14,405 nucleotides of DNA from Pseudomonadota bacterium (GTDB lineage: Bacteria; Myxococcota; Polyangia; Polyangiales; Polyangiaceae): positions 1 through 14,405 of the forward strand of contig JAEZYO010000096.1 of the NCBI GenBank assembly GCA_023419055.1, in the 5' to 3' direction. The notes under the pieces were generated by a model that worked only from the letters and a program-made list of their open reading frames with translations, did no database searches and was not told the origin of the DNA. How positions within the stretch are numbered: position 1 is the first letter of the stretch; the number at the start of each line of letters is the position of its first letter. The translations under genes and the position numbers were made by a program. Positions 1 through 6,122 of this stretch are shown piece after piece.

Positions 1-1
1 C

Positions 2-1150
2 TCCATCGGACTCGACCTGCCGGTTTACCTGCTTCAGAGCGGCGACGCGGATCCTTCCTTCGCGGGTCTCGGGGACGTTCGAGTGGTCCCGAAGCTACGG
101 ATCTTGCGAGATCGCGAGGCACCGCTCGGCCTCGCTCTCGCGGTGGAGCTCCGCGCACCCACCCATACGGGTGATTTTTCGGGCGGCGCGCGCAACGTCG
201 GCGTCGTGCCCAAGCTCATCGCCGATCACCGGTACCTGAACGGGCTTCGCATCGGCGCGAACGCCGGCGTCGCCATTCGCGAGAGCACGAGCTTCGCGAA
301 CGTGGAAGCCGGCAGCGAGTTCATCGCGGCCGGCGCGCTCGGCTACCGCCTCGGCGGCATCGAAGGCAACACCGAGCTCGGTATCGAGCTCCCGCTCGCG
401 CTCGGGCTGTCCGAGACGGATCGAGAGGAAGTCGCCCTCGAAGCGCTCCCGTTCGTGCGCCACGACATCAGCGAAGAATGGGAGCTCAGCGGAGGCGTCG
501 GAGTAGGCATCCTCGCCGGCTACGGCGTCCCGACGATGCGCGCCTTCGTGGGCGTGCGGTATCGGCCGACCTCACACGACGCGGACGGTGACGGCATCCC
601 GGACAGCCGGGATCGGTGCCCTGCGGAACGCGAAGACATCGACGGCTACGACGACCACGACGGCTGCCCCGAAGAAGATCCGGACACCGATCAGGACGGC
701 ATCGCCGACGGGCAAGACCTCTGCCCGGACGCCAAGGAAACCATCAACGGCTCGGAGGACGACGACGGCTGCCCCGACAGCGGCGACCCGCGCGTGATCT
801 ACGAAGACGGCCAGTTCAAGGTGCTCGAGACGGTCGAGTTCGAGCACGGGTCGGCCAAGCTCGAGAAGGACAGCTTTTCACTCCTGGATCAGGTGGCGCT
901 CACCATCAAGGCGAACCCGCAAGTCGAGCGCGTTCGCGTGGAAGGGCACACCGACGACACCGGCCCGCGAGACGTCAACGTCCGGCTGAGCAAGCAGCGC
1001 GCGGCCGTGGTCCGCGAGTACCTCATCAAGAAGGGCGTGAGCCCGCGGCGGCTCTCGGCGACCGGGTACGGCCCCGACAAACCGCTGGTCGAAGGAACGA
1101 GCGAGTCAGACCGCGCGAAGAACCGCCGCGTGGAGTTCGTCGTGGAGTGA
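2..1150 (+). CDS. OmpA-family outer-membrane protein with thrombospondin type 3 repeats (5' end outside window)
   Basis: The frame is open to the left edge, so the start lies upstream; 382 residues are visible. The first part (to about nt 570) looks like outer-membrane beta-barrel sequence, with alternating small and aliphatic residues and many glycines. Next come two aspartate-rich calcium-binding thrombospondin type 3 repeats, DADGDGIPDSRDRCP from nt 578 and DTDQDGIADGQDLCP further on, each followed by a D-D-x-D-G-C-P block. The C-terminal third (about nt 825-1150) is an OmpA/MotB peptidoglycan-binding domain, with the VEGHTDDTG motif, the SKQRAAVVREYL helix and the terminal NRRVEFVVE strand. 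By family knowledge this domain binds peptidoglycan non-covalently and ties the outer membrane to the wall. Family assignment is firm; the specific role is unknown. It ends in TGA, 85 nt before the kinase start proposed here. Confidence 0.93.
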   Translation, partial: SIGLDLPVYLLQSGDADPSFAGLGDVRVVPKLRILRDREAPLGLALAVELRAPTHTGDFSGGARNVGVVPKLIADHRYLNGLRIGANAGVAIRESTSFANVEAGSEFIAAGALGYRLGGIEGNTELGIELPLALGLSETDREEVALEALPFVRHDISEEWELSGGVGVGILAGYGVPTMRAFVGVRYRPTSHDADGDGIPDSRDRCPAEREDIDGYDDHDGCPEEDPDTDQDGIADGQDLCPDAKETINGSEDDDGCPDSGDPRVIYEDGQFKVLETVEFEHGSAKLEKDSFSLLDQVALTIKANPQVERVRVEGHTDDTGPRDVNVRLSKQRAAVVREYLIKKGVSPRRLSATGYGPDKPLVEGTSESDRAKNRRVEFVVE

Positions 1151-1195
1151 AGAGCGGTTCGCGCGACAGGTGCGAGGATGTCGCAGGGCGGCACC

Positions 1196-1225
1196 GTGAC
1201 GAGCCACGCGCGGCGACGCTATAGT
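1196..1225 (+). promoter_or_regulatory. Possible sigma-70-like promoter of the kinase gene
   Basis: TATAGT at 1220-1225 is a good -10 match in otherwise very GC-rich sequence. GTGACG at 1196-1201 is a mediocre -35, with an 18-nt spacer. If used, transcription would begin about 1231-1233, just before ATG 1236, giving a leaderless or nearly leaderless mRNA and ruling out GTG 1224 as the start. The call rests on sequence inspection only and could be chance. Confidence 0.3.
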
Positions 1226-1235
1226 GCGAAGGTTC

Positions 1236-2507
1236 ATGGAGGACTTCGTCGAAGCGCGCGTCGGGCAGCTGATGGGCCAACGCTGGACGTTGCGCCGAGT
1301 GCTCGGAGTGGGCGGGATGGCCGCGGTCTACGAAGCGACCGACGAGAGCGGAGCCGAGGTCGCGGTCAAGGTGCTTCACCCGGAGTTCGGCGCTCGCTCT
1401 CAGGTCCGTGAACGCTTCCTGCGGGAAGGCTACGTGGCTAACCGCGTCGACCACCTGGGCGCGGTGCGCGTGCTCGAGCACGGAGCAGTGGACGATCGCA
1501 ACGTGTTCCTCGTCATGGAGCTCCTGCGGGGGGAGTCGCTCGCCGATCTCGTCGCGCGCCAGGGAACGTACTCGGTCGCGAGCCTGCTCGATCTGATGGA
1601 TCAGGTGCTCGACGTCCTCGCCGTCGCTCACGAAGCCGGGATCGTTCACCGCGATCTCAAGCCGGACAACCTCTTCGTCACCGAAGAGGGCGCGATCAAG
1701 GTCCTCGACTTCGGGGTGGCGCGCGTGCTCGAGGGCGCGCCGGACGACCTCCGCACTCGCACGGGGATGGCGATGGGCACGCTCTCTTACATGGCCCCGG
1801 AGCAAGCGCTCGGGAACCGAGGGGAGGTCGACGGTAGGATCGATCTGTTCGCGCTCGGCGCGACGGCCTTTCGCGTCCTCGCCCGGCGCCGAATTCACGA
1901 GGCCGACAGCGACGCGGGCTTGCTCGTCGCGATGGCGACCAAACCCGCTCCGCCGCTCGCCAGCGTCGTGGCAGACGTTCCTCCGGGTGTCGCCGCCATC
2001 GTCGACCTTGCCCTCGCCTTCAGCCGCGACGCTCGCTACCCCGACGCTCGCACCATGCGAGAAGACGTGCTCGCCGTAAAACGCGGGGACGCTCCCCCCT
2101 ACGCCAGTAGCCGCCACCGCGCCCGCGACGAGGCGACGCAGGCGGGGGTTTCGCTCCCGGCGTCGACGGCCGCTACACGTGCGCCGGTGGAGGCTTTCGC
2201 GGCGACGGCGCTGGCCTTGCCGGCGCCTCTCGCAACGAGCTCGCCCTCGAACTCCACGCCGGAGGCGATCGACGCTTCGACGAGCGCACCTCGAGCGATA
2301 CCGCCTTGGCAGCTGGCGGTCGCCGCGGTGGGTCTCCTGCTCCTCGGCGGACTGCTCTCACTCACCTTCTCCGGCTCTGCACCCGATGCCACGGAAGACG
2401 CCGAAGCCGCGTCGCGCTCGCTCGAGGGGACGGAGCTCGGACAGGCGCGCGAGGAAGAGCCCCGGGACGTGCAGCACGGGAACGAGCGCACTCGCGCCCG
2501 ACGCTAG
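1236..2507 (+). CDS. Membrane-anchored serine/threonine protein kinase (Hanks/PknB type)
   Basis: 423 residues from ATG 1236. An in-frame GTG at 1224 would add four; I prefer 1236 because 1224 lies inside a -10-like TATAGT and neither start has a proper Shine-Dalgarno. Numbered from 1224, the kinase domain spans about residues 20-285. It has the glycine loop GVGGMAAVY (28-36), catalytic Lys49 in VAVKVL, HRDLKPDN (142-149), DFG (162-164) and APE (191-193), so it should be active. An Ala/Pro/Ser/Thr-rich linker (about 290-360) follows, then one hydrophobic span (363-383), then a short charged tail. This is the usual topology of a cytoplasmic kinase tethered to the inner membrane. The tail has no recognisable sensor domain. 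By family it autophosphorylates and phosphorylates Ser/Thr on partner proteins; its partners are unknown. The TAG stop overlaps the stop of the opposing gene within CTAG at 2504-2507. Confidence 0.93.
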   Translation: MEDFVEARVGQLMGQRWTLRRVLGVGGMAAVYEATDESGAEVAVKVLHPEFGARSQVRERFLREGYVANRVDHLGAVRVLEHGAVDDRNVFLVMELLRGESLADLVARQGTYSVASLLDLMDQVLDVLAVAHEAGIVHRDLKPDNLFVTEEGAIKVLDFGVARVLEGAPDDLRTRTGMAMGTLSYMAPEQALGNRGEVDGRIDLFALGATAFRVLARRRIHEADSDAGLLVAMATKPAPPLASVVADVPPGVAAIVDLALAFSRDARYPDARTMREDVLAVKRGDAPPYASSRHRARDEATQAGVSLPASTAATRAPVEAFAATALALPAPLATSSPSNSTPEAIDASTSAPRAIPPWQLAVAAVGLLLLGGLLSLTFSGSAPDATEDAEAASRSLEGTELGQAREEEPRDVQHGNERTRARR

Positions 2508-2776
2508 CGCGAAGGCCCGGCCGAACTCAGGTTCGGCGCGTCGACGAGGATCGTGCCGCGCACGTATCCGGCCTCGCCGCCCCCTTCCCTGAGGAGCTCC
2601 CAGCTGTCGATCGACACCGCGTAGCGCCGCCCTTCCTCGGTCTCGAGGATGCCGCTTGCCAGCGCCGGGTGCGAAGCGAGATACGGAGCGATCCAGGCAG
2701 TAAAGACGCGCGCATCTATCCTGAGCCGCGCGAGCGAGCAGATCTCGTCACCGTCCTGGCTCAATAGGCGCGCCAC
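2504..2776 (-). CDS. Small hypothetical protein
   Basis: I do not recognise this protein. From GTG 2776 it has 90 residues, beginning VARLLSQDGDEICSLARLRI and including the segment ILETEEGRRYAVSIDSWELL. It has no signal peptide or membrane span, and it looks like a small alpha/beta cytoplasmic protein. Codons in the body are strongly G/C-ending like its neighbours, and the TAG stop abuts the kinase stop in CTAG, the same compact arrangement as at 6119-6122. Both support a real gene. The frame stays open upstream to TTG 2890 (128 residues). That extra stretch has less typical codons and holds a hairpin and repeats, so I prefer the shorter start. It could be cotranscribed with the FKBP gene upstream. 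Confidence is moderate that it is coding and low for the start. Confidence 0.5.
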   Translation of the reverse strand: MARLLSQDGDEICSLARLRIDARVFTAWIAPYLASHPALASGILETEEGRRYAVSIDSWELLREGGGEAGYVRGTILVDAPNLSSAGPSR

Positions 2777-2831
2777 CAAACCGCATTTACTGCCTAAACG
2801 TGGCCGCGGTCCAGGTATCCCGTGCGCCGTG

Positions 2832-2865
2832 GCGCTTTGCCCCGATGAGCGTCGCGGCAAAGCGC
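2832..2865. repeat. 10-bp inverted repeat (hairpin)
   Basis: GCGCTTTGCC (2832-2841) and GGCAAAGCGC (2856-2865) are perfect inverse complements around a 14-nt loop. Inside the loop CGA and TCG can add three more pairs across one C/C mismatch. The stem is strong in RNA on either strand. No U-run follows on the minus strand, so terminator function is uncertain. Confidence 0.55.
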
Positions 2866-2888
2866 TAGCGACCAAACCGCCGGACCGC

Positions 2889-2904
2889 AATGTTGTACAA
2901 CATT
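2889..2904. promoter_or_regulatory. 16-bp perfect palindrome, possible operator
   Basis: AATGTTGTACAACATT is a perfect dyad, and it is A/T-rich in a very GC-rich setting. It lies 11 nt past the FKBP stop on the minus strand and upstream of the small hypothetical gene. The size and symmetry fit a binding site for a dimeric helix-turn-helix regulator, possibly controlling an internal promoter for the downstream gene. The regulator is unknown. The sequence differs from the marR-region palindrome, although both contain ACAAC/GTTGT half-elements. Confidence 0.35.
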
Positions 2905-2915
2905 CGGGGCAGCGC

Positions 2916-3236
2916 TCAGCCCACGCCGAGGAGCTCGACCTCGAAAACCAGCGTCGAATTCGGCGGGATCACCGGAGGGAAGCCGCGCGCGCCGTAGCCG
3001 AGCTCCGGCGGGATGGTGAGGCGACGCTTTCCCCCTACCTTCATGCCGGCGACGCCTTCGTCCCAACCCTTGATCACTCGGCCCGCTCCGAGTGGAAAGT
3101 CGAAGGGCCGGCCGCGATCGAGGGAACTATCGAACTTCGAGCCGTCAGTGAGCGTCCCCGTGTAGTGAACCGTGACCTTCTTCCCGGCCACCGCTTCAGC
3201 ACCCGTACCAATCTGTAGATCTTCGACCTTCAACAT
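2916..3236 (-). CDS. FKBP-type peptidyl-prolyl cis-trans isomerase
   Basis: 106 residues, a single complete FKBP domain close in size to human FKBP12 (about 108). The pocket residues are in place: Tyr25 (VHYTG), Phe35-Asp36 (KFDSS), Phe45, Val54-Ile55 (GRVIKGWDE), Trp58, Tyr81 (GYGARG) and Phe98 (LVFEVELL). It should therefore be catalytically competent and able to bind FK506-type macrolides (family knowledge). There is no signal peptide, so it is presumably a cytoplasmic folding enzyme. It starts at ATG 3236, only 40 nt after the marR stop on the same strand, and cotranscription is likely. Only a weak Shine-Dalgarno is visible. Family assignment is very secure. Confidence 0.96.
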   Translation of the reverse strand: MLKVEDLQIGTGAEAVAGKKVTVHYTGTLTDGSKFDSSLDRGRPFDFPLGAGRVIKGWDEGVAGMKVGGKRRLTIPPELGYGARGFPPVIPPNSTLVFEVELLGVG

Positions 3237-3276
3237 GAGGCGAGACCTACACGACTTCGCGCGTGCAAGATAGTGC

Positions 3277-3780
3277 TTAACGTGGCGCTCTCACGCGCCT
3301 GCCGCGCACCGCTGCCGCGCCGCCGAGCTCCTCCAGCAGCTTCGCGAGGAGAGCTCTCGCCGCGTCGAAGGCGGACTCGCCGGCAAGCTTCGCCAACCTG
3401 CGCTCGAGCCGCGCGCGCGCGCGCCGGCTCGTTTGCACGCTCCTACGACCACGCTCGCTCAACCTCACCTTGTGAATTCGCGCATCCTTCGGATCACGCT
3501 CGCGCTCCACGTATCCGAGCCGGAGGAGCTCCGCGATCACCTTCGAGGCGGCCTGCTGCGTCACGCCGAGGCGCGCGGAAAGTTCCCCGATCGTCCGCTC
3601 TCGTTCCAAGAGGTGTTGAAAGACGAAGCCGTGCGAGAAGGTGAGGCCTTCGAAGCCCTCGCGCTCGAGCTCTCGCTTCACCGCGTCCGCGTAGCCGTAA
3701 CCCACGAACAGCGCGAGGTGTCCGAGGTCGAGGCTCGAGAGGTCGAGGTTCTGTTCGTCGGGCTCGCGTCGATCCGGCAC
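3277..3780 (-). CDS. MarR-family winged-helix transcriptional regulator
   Basis: 167 residues from GTG 3780. The winged helix spans about residues 62-112: [20 protein letters not shown] is the helix-turn-helix, followed by [18 protein letters not shown] and a beta wing ending VRLSERG. Flanking helices would form the dimer interface, and the C-terminus is Arg-rich. By family, a dimer represses divergent genes and lets go on binding a small ligand or on oxidation. The start is uncertain: ATG 3831 (26-nt-frame extension beginning MNNYGCG) and TTG 3858 are also open. I chose GTG 3780 because GGTAGG lies 9 nt upstream and it leaves the operator palindrome (3814-3827) outside the coding region. The divergent SnoaL-like gene is the obvious target, together with marR itself. 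Confidence 0.9.
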   Translation of the reverse strand: MPDRREPDEQNLDLSSLDLGHLALFVGYGYADAVKRELEREGFEGLTFSHGFVFQHLLERERTIGELSARLGVTQQAASKVIAELLRLGYVERERDPKDARIHKVRLSERGRRSVQTSRRARARLERRLAKLAGESAFDAARALLAKLLEELGGAAAVRGRRVRAPR

Positions 3781-3813
3781 GACCGACAACCTACCCGAGC
3801 GCGCGGTGGCTCC

Positions 3814-3827
3814 ACAACCATAGTTGT
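3814..3827. promoter_or_regulatory. MarR-type operator, marR-proximal copy
   Basis: ACAACCATAGTTGT is an ACAAC-N4-GTTGT palindrome 34 nt upstream of the chosen marR start. The same 14-bp sequence occurs in inverse orientation at 3855-3868. Two sites in a divergent marR intergenic region are the classic arrangement for autoregulation plus control of the neighbour. The binding protein is inferred from position only. Confidence 0.7.
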
Positions 3828-3854
3828 TCATCGCGCTTGCGGCGGCGCATATGC

Positions 3855-3868
3855 ACAACTATGGTTGT
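3855..3868. promoter_or_regulatory. MarR-type operator, SnoaL-proximal copy
   Basis: ACAACTATGGTTGT is the exact reverse complement of the site at 3814-3827; the centres are 41 bp apart, close to four helical turns. It ends 3 nt before ATG 3872 of the SnoaL-like gene, so bound repressor would block transcription or initiation there. It leaves no room for a Shine-Dalgarno ahead of that ATG. Confidence 0.7.
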
Positions 3869-3871
3869 TCA

Positions 3872-4279
3872 ATGACCAGCAAGGAACGAGCCAACGTCGA
3901 CACCGTCCGCCGCTACTTGGCGGCCCTCGCGGAGCAGGCGACCGGCGAGGAGCTCGGCCGCTTCTTCGACGATTCCGTGGAGCAGGTCGAATTCCCCAAC
4001 CGACTCACGCCGGAGGGAAAGAAGCGCGACAAGGCGGCGCTGCTCGCGGGCGCCGAGAGCGGAAAGCGCGTGACCACGAACCAGCGCTACGAGGTGCTGG
4101 CCATCCTCGCGCAAGGAGACCTCGTCGCGGTCGAGGCGGAGTGGTCGTGCACGCTGCGAGTACCGCTCGGCAAGCTCGCGAGCGGAGACACGATGCGCGC
4201 CCGGCTCGGCATGTTCATCGAGCTCGCAGACGGCCGAATCCGCTCTCTACGGAACTACGACTGCTTCGAGCCATTCTAA
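3872..4279 (+). CDS. SnoaL/NTF2-like fold protein
   Basis: 135 residues, beginning MTSKERANVDTVRRYLAALA and ending RSLRNYDCFEPF. The pattern is that of small SnoaL-like/NTF2-like polyketide-cyclase-fold proteins: an N-terminal helix, then FFDDSVEQVEFPN, then curved beta strands (LVAVEAEWSCTLRVPLG, ARLGMFIELADGRIRSLRNYDCF). Members are often orphan enzymes or ligand-binding proteins, and the substrate cannot be predicted. It is divergent from marR and preceded directly by an operator palindrome, so it is probably induced when MarR is released. ATG 3851, reading MHNYGCS through the palindrome, is an alternative start. The ABC exporter begins 49 nt downstream and may be cotranscribed. Confidence 0.85.
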   Translation: MTSKERANVDTVRRYLAALAEQATGEELGRFFDDSVEQVEFPNRLTPEGKKRDKAALLAGAESGKRVTTNQRYEVLAILAQGDLVAVEAEWSCTLRVPLGKLASGDTMRARLGMFIELADGRIRSLRNYDCFEPF

Positions 4280-4328
4280 CCCTTAAGAGATATCGACCGC
4301 GGCCGTAGGGGGGTGTGCAACCCAACGA

Positions 4329-6122
4329 ATGACGAACCACGAAGCCGACACGCACCTCGCCCCGACACCCCGCCCCCTGCGTCTCGCCCTCGCCCGTATC
4401 GCTCCGTTTCTCGGCTGCCAAAAGCTTCGGATCGCCCTGATCGGCATCGTCGCCGTCGCGATGTCCGCGTTCGCCGCGATCGAGCCTCTCGCCGTAAAGC
4501 ACCTGTTCGATCGGCTGCTCGGCGCCACGGGAGCTCGGCACGTCCTCGTACCCATCGTCGTGCTCGGCGTCGTGCTCTTGACGCGCGAGCTGTTCGCCGC
4601 GGCGCTCGAGCGACTGGTGTGGCGGGTTCGGCTGGACGCAAACTTCGCGCTGCTCTCCGCGGCGGTGGATCGCCTCCACACGCTGCCGCTCTCGTATCAC
4701 CGCAATCGGGGCGTGGGCGCGACGATGACGCGACTCGACCGGGGCATCAGCGGAGCGACCGCTGCCTTCTCCGACCTCCTGGTGCAGCTCCTGCCCTCCC
4801 TCGCGTACCTGGTGCTCTCGCTCGTCGTCATGTTCGACCTCGAGTGGAGGCTCGCGCTCTCGGTGCTCATCTTGGCTCCATTGCCCGCGATCGTGGGCGC
4901 CCACGCAGCGCGGGAGCAGGTGTCCCGCGAGCGGCGCTTCCTGTCTCGCTGGACCCGCGCCTTCGCGCGCTTCAACGAGGTGCTGAACGGGATCGTCGTG
5001 GTGAAGAGCTTCGCGATGGAAGATCGCGAGAAGCGGCGCTTCTTGCGCGGTGTCTCCGAGGCCAACGCCATCGCGATCGAGGGCGTTCGCACGGATTCGC
5101 GCACCACCGCCGCCAAGAACGCGGCCATGGCCCTGGCGCGGCTCTGCGCGCTCGGCCCCGGCGGCTACCTGGTCCTCACCCACCAGGTCGGCGTCGGAAC
5201 GCTGCTCGCTTTCGTGGGCTACCTGAGCGGCCTCTTCCAACCTGTCCAGACCCTCACCGGTACGTACCAGACGTTGAAGCGCGCGAGCGTGTCGCTCGAG
5301 AGCGTGATCACCGTCCTCGATACCGAGGACACGCTCGGAGATGCGCCCTCCGCGCGCGACGCCGGTCCCATCACCGGTCACGTCGAGTTTCGCGACGTCG
5401 GCTTCGAGTACCGGAAGGGCAAGCGCGTCCTCGACGGCGTGAGCTTCTCGGCCAAACCCGGCGAGGTGGTCGCGCTCGTCGGTCCGAGCGGCGCGGGCAA
5501 GAGCACCCTGATGGCGCTGCTTCAGCGCCTCTACGATCCTTCGCGAGGCAGCATCCTGATCGACGGGCACGACGTGCGTACCTTCAAGCAACGCTCGCTG
5601 CGGCAGCGTATCGGAGTCGTCATGCAAGAAGCGATGCTCTTCAGCGACTCGGTGCGCAACAACATCGCGTTCGGAGCGCCCGACGCGACCGAGTCGCAGA
5701 TCCAGAGGGCTGCGCGCGCCGCGAACGCCCATCACTTCATCGAGCGCCTTCCCCAGGCGTACGAGACTCACGTCGGCGAACGCGGAAACAAGCTGTCGAG
5801 CGGGGAGCGCCAGCGCGTCGCCATCGCGCGAGCGCTGTTGAAGGACGCTCCCATCCTGGTGCTCGACGAGGCGACGTCTTCGCTCGACGCGGAGAGCGAG
5901 GCCGAGGTGAAGGACGCGCTCTCGCGCCTCACGCGCGGAAGGACCACCTTCGTGGTCGCGCACCGGCTCTCGACCGTGGTCGCCGCCGATCGCATCGTCG
6001 TGCTCAAGGACGGCGGCGTGGAAGCGATAGGGACGCACGAGGAGCTCGAGCGCACGAACGGGTACTACGCTTCGCTCGTCGAGCGACAACGCGACGGCGT
6101 GCTGCTCGACGAAGCCGCCTAA
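4329..6122 (+). CDS. ABC exporter, fused permease-ATPase half-transporter (MsbA/MDR type)
   Basis: 597 residues, the usual size of a half-transporter that works as a dimer. Residues about 30-320 form the six-span type 1 exporter membrane domain, for example LIGIVAVAMSAFAAIEPLAV and LVLSLVVMFDLEWRLALSVL. The nucleotide-binding domain covers about 355-590, with Walker A GPSGAGKS (385-392), Q-loop Gln433, signature LSSGERQ (489-495), Walker B ILVLDE (509-514), D-loop SLD and switch His545. All catalytic residues are present. By family it exports lipids, drugs or peptides using ATP; the substrate is unknown. The signature deviates slightly from LSGGQ but should be functional. The start is ATG 4329; a G-rich stretch about 16 nt upstream is a distant Shine-Dalgarno. 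Its TAA overlaps the stop of the convergent gene. Confidence 0.94.
   Translation: MTNHEADTHLAPTPRPLRLALARIAPFLGCQKLRIALIGIVAVAMSAFAAIEPLAVKHLFDRLLGATGARHVLVPIVVLGVVLLTRELFAAALERLVWRVRLDANFALLSAAVDRLHTLPLSYHRNRGVGATMTRLDRGISGATAAFSDLLVQLLPSLAYLVLSLVVMFDLEWRLALSVLILAPLPAIVGAHAAREQVSRERRFLSRWTRAFARFNEVLNGIVVVKSFAMEDREKRRFLRGVSEANAIAIEGVRTDSRTTAAKNAAMALARLCALGPGGYLVLTHQVGVGTLLAFVGYLSGLFQPVQTLTGTYQTLKRASVSLESVITVLDTEDTLGDAPSARDAGPITGHVEFRDVGFEYRKGKRVLDGVSFSAKPGEVVALVGPSGAGKSTLMALLQRLYDPSRGSILIDGHDVRTFKQRSLRQRIGVVMQEAMLFSDSVRNNIAFGAPDATESQIQRAARAANAHHFIERLPQAYETHVGERGNKLSSGERQRVAIARALLKDAPILVLDEATSSLDAESEAEVKDALSRLTRGRTTFVVAHRLSTVVAADRIVVLKDGGVEAIGTHEELERTNGYYASLVERQRDGVLLDEAA

Larger units (their letters stand above)
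2777..2915. other. Structure-rich intergenic spacer downstream of the FKBP gene
   Basis: This spacer holds nested inverted repeats: 7-bp arms GCGGTCC (2806-2812) and GGACCGC (2882-2888) around the 10-bp hairpin described separately. It also has a 10-bp direct repeat ACCAAACCGC (2775-2784 and 2871-2880) and the 16-bp palindrome at 2889-2904. TTTACTGCCT at 2786-2795 is the exact inverse of AGGCAGTAAA at 2695-2704, inside the neighbouring gene. No T-tract follows any stem, so a classical intrinsic terminator is not evident. It could be a 3' UTR structure of the FKBP transcript, a small RNA, or the remnant of a short repeat element. Confidence 0.4.

Noticed and set aside
2649..3218. Plus-strand 189-codon frame overlapping the FKBP gene
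   Set aside because: The minus strand encodes a complete FKBP domain with all pocket residues; the plus frame has no recognisable content.
5793..5813. LSSGERQ signature instead of LSGGQ in the ABC exporter as a sign of a degenerate site
   Set aside because: Ser at that position is a common variant, and the catalytic Glu, Q-loop and switch His are all present.
4215..6089. A 624-codon open frame on the minus strand opposite the ABC exporter
   Set aside because: It is a by-product of G/C-ending codons in the exporter gene. Its translation is Arg/His/Glu-rich without domains, while the plus strand carries all ABC motifs.
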